Shown here one piece after another: positions 57,128 to 64,000 of a stretch of 64,000 bases of DNA. The stretch's first letter is position 1. The number at the start of each line of letters is the position of its first letter. Location: contig NC_081410.1 of NCBI RefSeq assembly GCF_030272615.1, forward strand, positions 127,023,140-127,087,139, written 5' to 3'. The notes below the pieces were generated by a model. The model did not search any database, was not told the origin of the DNA, and saw only the letters and a program-made list of their open reading frames with translations. Origin of the DNA: Cryptomeria japonica. Its lineage: Eukaryota > Streptophyta > Pinopsida > Cupressales > Cupressaceae. The position numbers were made by a program, and so were the translations under genes.

Positions 57128-59110
57128 CTCATTTGTTACACCTGGGAATGTTACCTTAGCCTTACTCCGAGTAATGGCATGAATTGTTTTTTAGGGTATT
57201 TTATCCTTAATAATGATGGCATTTACTACATTGTCCTATGTGTGCGCATAATTTACCTTTTCTTTTCCCTTGTCATCTTGTGTATTTGAAGTTCCACCCT
57301 TTTCATAGTTAGGGAGTGTATTTTTGAAGGCTAAATGTGATTCATTTGTTTTGTGGACATCCACTATGATAACCTCATTATCAATTAAATCTTGGATAAG
57401 ATATTTTAGCCTTTGATAATAATTAGTTTGATGTCCCTTGTTTCTATGAAAATCACAAAAATGGTTGTCATTCCACCAACTAGGCTTAATCTTGGGCTTG
57501 AATTCTCTTGCTTCTAGTAATGTGATTAACTTGTTTGCAAGAAGCGTTTTCAAAGCCAATTCCAATGGTTCTCCAATGTTGGTAAACTTTCTGTGAGATT
57601 TGGAAAAGAAAGGCTTTGGTTTATTGTTATCTTGGTTATTCACTGTTGTTCGACTTGAGAGATTGAAAATAGGTTGTTGTGGTTTAACACTGTTGTTATT
57701 AGGTACTCCCTCATTAGCAACATTTTTGTTCTTTGTCCAAAATTTTGGTTTATCATTATTTTTATGGTTGTTGTTGTTGTTGTTGTTATTGTTGTTGTTG
57801 TTGTAGAGTTTCAACTCTCCTTTCTTGACCATAGTGTCCTCTATTTTTAAACCATTTTCAATCATCTTTGCAAAACTAGGAGGACATTGTAATTTGAGTG
57901 CATAGCTCATTTCACTGGTAAGATTGTCAATGAAGATGTCCATTTTCTCTTGATCTGGCACTAGTTTAGGGTACCTATTAAACAATCATCTCCATCATTG
58001 TAGAAAGACCATGAAAGATTCCCCATTCTTTTGTTTGATGTTACACAAATCCAACATTGTTATCTTGTGTTGTATATCATATGTATTGTGAAATGACCTT
58101 GTTCACAAGCTTCCCAAATGATCTAATCCCAGGTGGTAATTTAAAGAACCATTCCATTAATTGTCCACTCAAACTTCTAGGAAATAAATACATGAGAAAA
58201 GTTTCATTGTGTGCAAATTCCATACTCACATTGGTACAAAATTCCCTAATGTGATCTTGAGGATCCGTTTTCCCATCATATTTATCTTAATTTGGTATCT
58301 CACAATGTTGTGGGAGTCGTATCATGTTCAAACTTTTGTCAAAAGGATATGGGCAGATATCCTCCAAGGAGTATCTTTTAGAACTTTTTCCATTCTGCAT
58401 ATCATGTATCTGTTGTTGCAAAGTTTGCATTTGTTGAGTAAGAGTTAAAAGAGGATTGTCAACACGGGTTCTTCTTGTGTCTCCATGATTTCTTGTGTCA
58501 CCATGATCTCTTCTTGTTTCATCTTGGTTCCTTGTGATATCCTCATGGTTTCTAGTTGTATCCTCATGGTTTGTAGTTGTATCATCATGGTACCCTTTAG
58601 CATCACTATTCACTTGATTTATGTTTCTGTCATCTTGGTCTTTTTTGTGTTGAGTATGACTCGAATCGACATCTTGTCTCAGGAATTCTAGATCAAAACT
58701 TTGAGGTAATTTAGCCCCTGATTTTCCCAACATCAAAAAGTATTTTTATTTTTGTGTTTCTAACATTCTTTCCATCATTTTGTCAAATTTAGGATCTTGT
58801 TGAAGTTCTCTAATGGTCACATTAATTTCTTCCTCTTCTTTATCTGAGTATCCAAATTGATGGTAAGCAGGATTTTCCTCCTCCATTTATTGTTGTTGTT
58901 TCAATTGCTCATGTTCAGCTCTAGTCCAAAATGACATTGAATGTTGTCGATGTGTCTCAATAGGTAATCAATTGTTCAGGTAAATACGATAAGTTTATTC
59001 TACCACCTTTATTGGTACGTTGAGATAAAGTGTCTCTTTGTTGAAAAGCACGTGCTTGCAAGGTTTCTTCATCAAACTCAGTTCCACAACCATGTAGATA
59101 GTTACGAAAA
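57128..59110 (-). pseudogene. gag of element B
   Basis: On the minus strand, from about 59110: TEFDEETLQARAFQQRDTLS, an acidic N-terminal part, then (58736-58287) a low-complexity stretch of NHEDTTRNHEDITRN-type repeats and a coiled-coil-like QQMQTLQQQIHDMQN. The capsid core follows with DPQDHIREF, LFPRSLSGQLMEWFF, LPPGIRSFGKLV. The 249-codon open part (57985-57236) has a run of Asn coded by about 12 AAC/AAT codons and a degenerate CCHC knuckle (CDFHRNKGHQTNYYQ) whose last Cys is Tyr. A few stops interrupt it. Confidence 0.8.
57768..57805. repeat. (GTT)n microsatellite in gag
   Basis: About 12 trinucleotide units (one ATT interruption), coding Asn repeats on the minus strand. Confidence 0.9.
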
Positions 59111-59639
59111 TGGTGTAGGAATATGCGATGCATCAATAAAATTTTTGTGGTTTATGTATAGAAACCTTCTCTTTTTCAAGAGTTCTTTATAACTAAGTTT
59201 CCTCTTTTTGAGATGACACAAAATGGTCATACAGGTATTGTGATAATTTGAAATTTTTAATCTTAATGAGAGTGCAAATTTTGTGAGATTTTGATATAAC
59301 CAAGTTCAAAGAGGAACAATATATCCAATGCAAAGAACAAGGTTATTTTGATCAAGCTTTGTAGTTTTGTGATAAAGGATGATATATCCTGATGAGAAAC
59401 TATGTTTGTAAGCTCAATTTATCAAAGATAAGCGATAATGCACTTTAGAATGTTGAATCTAAAACTTGTTGAGATCAATACTTATATAAAACCTTAAGTG
59501 TGATCTATCTTTTATGCTGAAAATACTCAAGAATCTTGTTTGTTTGACTAGTTATGAAATTTGTGACAATTAAAATGTGATCTTGTCGAAAATGGGTATC
59601 CAAATCTATTTTCAAAATTTTCTGATGACATGTAGGATT

Positions 59640-59870
59640 GTGTGTATGTGCTATAGTATTATGCAAATACGCTAGACTGCATTCTAAAAGTGCTATTGTT
59701 TCTTGCACGGGCGCTAAATTATGTTGTAAATGCGCTAATGTTTTGCAAATGCGCTAAAGAACTACACAAATGCACCCAAAAGTGTTGTTTATGCACTACA
59801 TTATTGTTTAAATGTGGTGCAAAATGTTTCAAATGCATTGTTCTGCATTTTAAATGCGTGATTTTATGTT
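59640..59870. repeat. AAATGCGCTA-word cluster 1 (leader of element B)
   Basis: Plus-strand words such as AAATGCGCTAA and AAATGCACCC at irregular 15-30 bp spacing. Confidence 0.55.
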
Positions 59871-60899
59871 TTCTCTACAAAAATTTTCAATTTTTTGTTG
59901 TTTTCAAAAAGGGATGATTTTTTTATTTTGACTTGAGAATGTATTACAAACACAACAAATACAATGTTTGGAAAAATAGAACTGAAAAGACAAGCACAAC
60001 TCTTATGGCAGGCCAAGACAATAGTTGTTCAATCTCACATGGGTTTCCCCAAGGCTACACTATTCAAAGAAGATACTTAGATGTGTGACCCCACTGGCTC
60101 CACTCCACGAGAATCACTTCTCTAAGGCAGCCAAGCATAAGTTCCCATGAAAACTCCTCGTGGCAAAATTTGTATCTCTACTAAGAACTATATGTGTGTG
60201 AGTCTCATCAGAGGTCTGACCTCTTGTACCAACAACTAGAAGGATTTTGGCTTCTATACAAGAGAGTGTTTAGTAAGGGCATCCGGTCGAGTGGCCATAC
60301 ATGTGGTGTGTTACGCTCCATTAAGGAAGGCCTCCTAGCCTATAGAGGTTGCGCTTTATAGGGTTTAAGGGGAGTCATAACATCAGTATGGACTAATCAA
60401 CACTCGTTGCCTATTAATTTTGTTACAAACACAATTTATTTATAGTGGTTTAGAAGAGATTTTCTTTAAACCGTTGCTACTTGGGTCATTCCCTCTCACT
60501 GGCCCTATTGGCAACTCATAAGGTAGGCCCTCTAAAGGTTACACATTTAAAATGGCTCTGGTTTTCTGATCACTTGGTTAAGGTGAGAGCATAATAACCT
60601 ACCACTTTTCAAGCATAGTGAACACTTGATTAATTAACCTTCTAGATTAGTCTAAATGCAACTATTTAAAGAAGACACAAATGCAAGTTGCATGATGTTA
60701 ATTAACCTCCTATTTAAGTTATGTGGAGCAAAAATGATTAATTACTGAATCCCTAGTTAAACTAGATGTCAAAATGCATGAAAAATGCTTGCAAAACCAC
60801 CAATTAGATGTTTGAAAGATTTTATCTTCGATGGTCAAAAGGCTGCAAGTGTTAGTCAAACAACTTGTTTTGAATTTTTTTAAAAATTGTTAGAACAAA

Positions 60900-61160
60900 T
60901 ATGCTAAAACTAATTGCAAATGCATTATCTAAATTAACAAATGTGCTATCCTAATCTTCACATGTGCTACCCTAATCTTCAAATGCACTAAACTGCGTTA
61001 CATATGCATGAAAATGTAATAAATGCATTATTAAATCTAGCAAATGTGTTATTAAACTTAACAAATGCGCTACTGGATATTGCAAATGCGCTACAGAAAG
61101 AAACAAATGCACTAAAAGGCGTTACAAATGTGTTAAAAAGATAAACAAATGCACTACTCT
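60900..61160. repeat. AAATGCGCTA-word cluster 2 (leader of element B)
   Basis: About ten decayed copies (AAATGCGCTACTGG, AAATGCACTAAA, AAATGTGCTATCC). Confidence 0.55.
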
Positions 61161-61210
61161 GCTAAACCTACGAGAATGAAAGACAAAAGATAGAAAGTGT
61201 GAGGCCTCGG

Positions 61211-61228
61211 CCCCACTGTGGGCACCAA
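61211..61228 (-). promoter_or_regulatory. primer-binding site of element B
   Basis: The minus strand reads TTGGTGCCCACAGTGGGG, 4-5 bases after the end of the 5' LTR; it contains the TGG expected of a tRNA-complementary site and resembles the TGGCGCCCAC-type site of plant Ty3/gypsy elements. Confidence 0.6.
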
Positions 61229-61232
61229 AATG

Positions 61233-61977
61233 TGTAACCTAGAAATATTTCAAGAAAATACCTACAAGACTTTGTTAGTCTCATAATAATATAAACCTAC
61301 AGGAGATTCCAAAATTACCAATGAAACATTTAAAAAAAAAATACTTCAAATAGAAAACCTCAACTGACTGTCTCATTGTGTCCTATCATCTTTGGTCTTG
61401 GTTGCAGATGTTGCTCTCATATTGCACTAGTTGTAGCTTCCAAGATGATAAATGATGAATGGACTGTTTGATAATTGGATGTTTGGTATGCAAGCTAAAT
61501 GATTGTGTAAAACTATATGAAAAAATGATTAAACTAAAATGCCAAAGGCACACTATAAATTTCTAAAATGCTTGGATGCTAAAAACTCACGTGAATGCAA
61601 GATAGCTCCTAGATGACTATTAGCTCTATAATTCTTAGGAAATACCCTTTTTATAGATTCTCATGAGAAAAAATCCCATGTGGTAGAGATCAACGGTTGA
61701 GATTAAATCTTGCAAGATTGATGGCTATGCATAGATTGGTTGGAATGTGAGAGAAAAAGGAGGAAGATGTTCCTCCTACACATGCAAGATGGAGGAAAAG
61801 ATGGAAGGAGAAGCCAAGTGTCAGAAGGTTCACCTTGACTAGAGTTGAAGACTTGAGAGAATATAGGATGGTTGGAGAAGATTTAGGGATGTTGAGACAA
61901 GTAGACTCAACTTCCTCCAAAGATGTAGGGAGGTTGGAAAAAATATAGAAGAATTGAAAATGTGTGTACGTACACTG
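61233..61977 (-). repeat. 5' LTR of element B, truncated
   Basis: Matches the 3' LTR from its CCTAGGTTACA end (61233) for about 745 bp, then the match stops after GTGTGTACGTACAC at 61977. The missing 400 bp would be the U3 start. Confidence 0.8.
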
Positions 61978-62502
61978 ATGTCATGGAAATGGGGACAAGG
62001 AAACAACAAAGTTCAATGTTAATAAGTTAGTTTCAACCATAAAACCAAAACAAAGAACTAAAAACCATTCCAAACATATCAAAAGAGAATTAAAAAACAT
62101 GAAAGAAATTTAACAAAACAAAAGAAAGGAGAAGAGCCTCCCTAAGATGCTTCCATGATGCCTTTTGATGCTCCTCCCTTGTTTCTCCCCTCTCCAAGTC
62201 CCAAATGAGTGTAGCTCTCAGCTTTTAGCACTAGCCATGGATGTCATATGGAGATTCAAGATGGTTGAATATGATAAACAAATGTTATGCAAGTGTAGAT
62301 AGTGATGCTATGAAAAAGCTCTATGCTAATACCAGTATAGCAATAATACTCTAATTCTTCCTTCTTTTCTTGAGGAGAAGGGTTCTATTTATAGAAGAAA
62401 TGGGGAAATGAAGGGTTAAGATTGAGCAATCTTAACAAGGGTTAGGATTGAAAGATATTCAATCCATGTGAGACTTTAAACCCAATCCCATGTTGACAAG
62501 TG
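61978..62502 (-). mobile_element. LTR-like segment, possible solo LTR
   Basis: TG...CA-ended on the minus strand (TGTCAACATGGG at 62502; ends CATGACATCA at 61978), with a TATA-type TATAAATAGAACCC at about 62380-62395. It starts exactly where the 5' LTR of element B is cut. No target duplication is seen (left TACAC, right AGTGA), so the nature of the junction is open. Confidence 0.4.
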
Positions 62503-62509
62503 ATAGATT

Positions 62510-63986
62510 TGATACTTAATATAAGTACAGATCCAATAGCCAACAAGATGAGAGGGGAGGGGGTGAATCATACAAACTTAATCGTCCATAAAAACACCAG
62601 ATTCAACCTCGGTAACATGTATATCAGTAATATAACCAAAATTGTCAAACATGCAAACTCAAAAGCATATGAACATCATAAACCTCATAACACCAGATTT
62701 AACGTGGAAACCCAAATAGGGAAAAACCACTGTGGGATTTCAGACCCACTAAGAAATATACTCTTCTAGAGTATGCTCGGTTAAAATCAAATACTGTTAA
62801 AGATTACAAACACATTGCTAGATGTGACCTAGTTAAGGGATTTCCCTCAGATCTGTTAGGATCTTCCCTTTGTTAGAAGTGACCTTGTTAAAGGATTTCA
62901 AACATTCAATCAAAATGTCACCTTGCTAGAGGGTTTTACAAATAAGACTGTTAAGTCCACTTGGTAAAGAGATTTTTTGTCACTTTCACAAAATAACAGT
63001 AATAAAATCTATCTGCAACTTCACATCTAAAATGCTAAAGCATATTCCTATTTGTTCAATACAATCTAGACATAGAACTAATCTTGTCTATCTGCTAGGC
63101 TTCTATACTCTGTTATTCTAACAGGTCTTCAAGCTTTTGTGCTCGATAATCACTATGTAGCATCCCTGTGCATACACTTGCCCGCATATATTGTTTATCA
63201 TCAGTCTCATATTTATAAATAATCAGGTAACCGCTTAATTTCCTTGATCATATTTCCCATGATCAATCATAGCCATCAGATCTTCAATCTTGTCCAGGGT
63301 CAGTGCATCTTTCGATCCGAAAATGTTTTACCCCGCCTTGGAACTTGCATAATAGTCTTCGAAATTGTGCTAGGGTATTGCGGTTCAATCTGAGTTGTAG
63401 ATCTTCATGCCGACTTTTCATTGCCTTAGATTTTTTAACAAACTTTATTCACGGCTCACCAATCATTGATCAGTTCCAGCTCATCAACTTCCTTCATTAA
63501 ATACCGCATGTAAACATTTAATGCATTCTGTTATAGCTCAGTTACAACTCGGTAACAACTCGGTGAATACTAAACTTCACTCGGTAGACATTCCGCCTTC
63601 ATTAACCGATAGTGATAACCTTAGGGTTTACTGACTAGGTTATTTGCTTGATAACATAGTATAGTATTAACCTTTACATTTACAACATATGTATGATGTT
63701 AAAACAATCTAAAACATCATGATCTCATCATTGTCTGACTCGGTACTAGTTGCCCATTGAATACATTATTCTTCCCCTTATTCATCATATTATTTCCTGT
63801 GTCTTTTACTAACATCTTTATAATCTTCATATCATACTTCTCAAGATATGGCAACATCATACTGAATTAGAAAATCAATTTCTTGACATCAATGACAAAA
63901 TAATAATATCAAGACAGTAAACATCTTTAATCAGTTATATCCATAATCATCAACAACCTTCTCAATATCCTTATGAAATGCCAACA
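62510..63986 (-). mobile_element. copia LTR, minus orientation (right end of window)
   Basis: On the minus strand it starts TGTTGGCATTTCATAAGG (63986), then TTTTGTCATTGATGTCAAG. TATAAATA lies at 63210-63217. Then the plant LTR block GTGGTTTTTCCC and CCACGTTAAATCTGG, and the C-rich tail GATTCACCCCCTCCCCTC (about 62555). The 3' end is not clear (between 62510 and 62540). What precedes the start (14 bases to 64000) is not a polypurine tract, so it is a 5' LTR or solo LTR. Confidence 0.6.
63210..63217 (-). promoter_or_regulatory. TATA box of the right-end copia LTR
   Basis: TATAAATA on the minus strand within the LTR. Confidence 0.45.
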
Positions 63987-64000
63987 ATCTTTCATTGTCT

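Larger units (their letters stand above)
59111..61210 (-). other. element B leader (between primer-binding site and gag)
   Basis: No gene. 59640-59870 and 60900-61160 contain many AAATGCGCTA words; the area between is unremarkable. No domain in any frame. Confidence 0.55.
44063..61977 (-). mobile_element. Ty3/gypsy element B, Tat-type, with nested insertion and antisense cargo
   Basis: On the minus strand, from high to low coordinates: partial 5' LTR (61977-61233), primer-binding site, leader, gag, protease, RT, RNase H, a second (archaeal-type) RNase H, integrase, a long 3' non-coding region, a polypurine tract, then the 3' LTR (45209-44063). The second RNase H between the first RNase H and integrase is the mark of the Tat/Ogre lineage. 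A solo copia LTR is inserted between gag and protease (55918-57122). Between integrase and the 3' LTR sits an oppositely oriented plant-mobile-domain ORF. Many stops; not functional. Confidence 0.85.

Noticed and set aside
1-64000. tRNA, rRNA, CRISPR arrays or prokaryotic operons
   Set aside because: None seen. I found no cloverleaf candidates, rRNA signature or spaced direct-repeat arrays; the tandem repeats present are LTR, minisatellite or repeat-family arrays.

Overview
The window looks like nuclear DNA from a large-genome seed plant, most likely a gymnosperm such as a conifer. The reasons are AT-rich sequence, one host-type gene (a SABATH methyltransferase) in 64 kb, and almost everything else being old, stop-riddled or nested retrotransposons of plant lineages (Ty1/copia, Ty3/gypsy with a Tat-type second RNase H, L1-like LINE). 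The species cannot be fixed from the sequence. There is no sign of bacterial, organellar or CRISPR sequence.

Layout. 0.5-4.2 kb is copy A of a dispersed repeat, carrying a minus-strand 131-codon ORF whose first residues resemble the histone H3 tail. 4.3-5.1 kb is a copia-type LTR. 5.1-8.8 kb is a decayed minus-strand Ty3/gypsy gag-pol. 8.8-11.3 kb is the 3' part of a plus-strand copia element with its LTR. 12.2-14.9 kb is copy B of the dispersed repeat, interrupted by a 240-bp MITE-like insertion. 16.26-17.37 kb is a retroposed, poly(A)-ended copy flanked by 13-bp target duplications. 18.4-20.6 kb is one copy of an uncharacterised repeat, holding a solo LTR; its inverted partner lies at 41.5-44.0 kb. 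21.8-23.2 kb is the SABATH gene (three exons, one premature stop). 23.727-33.142 kb is a complete LTR element (about 1.5-kb LTRs, perfect 5-bp target duplication) with no pol genes but a long Gln/Pro/Ser-rich ORF. 34.18-37.79 kb is a 5'-truncated LINE with 16-bp target duplications. 44.06-61.98 kb is a large Tat-type Ty3/gypsy element on the minus strand, with a captured antisense plant-mobile-domain ORF and a nested solo copia LTR. 61.98-64 kb holds further LTR sequence.

How it fits together. The window is a layered record of insertions, not an operon-like system. The most interesting items are (1) the H3-tail-like ORF in repeat A; (2) the pol-less element at 23.7-33.1 kb, whose 3' non-coding blocks and polypurine tract match the Tat-type element at 44-62 kb, suggesting cross-mobilisation; (3) the antisense plant-mobile-domain cargo of that Tat-type element; (4) an unidentified host-like or element ORF spread by retroposition at 16.3 kb; and (5) the paired inverted repeats at 18.4-20.6 and 41.5-44.0 kb, where one copy has expanded a 118-bp unit five-fold.

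All alignments were made by eye. Boundaries called by target-site duplications (TSDs) are exact; others are approximate and marked so.
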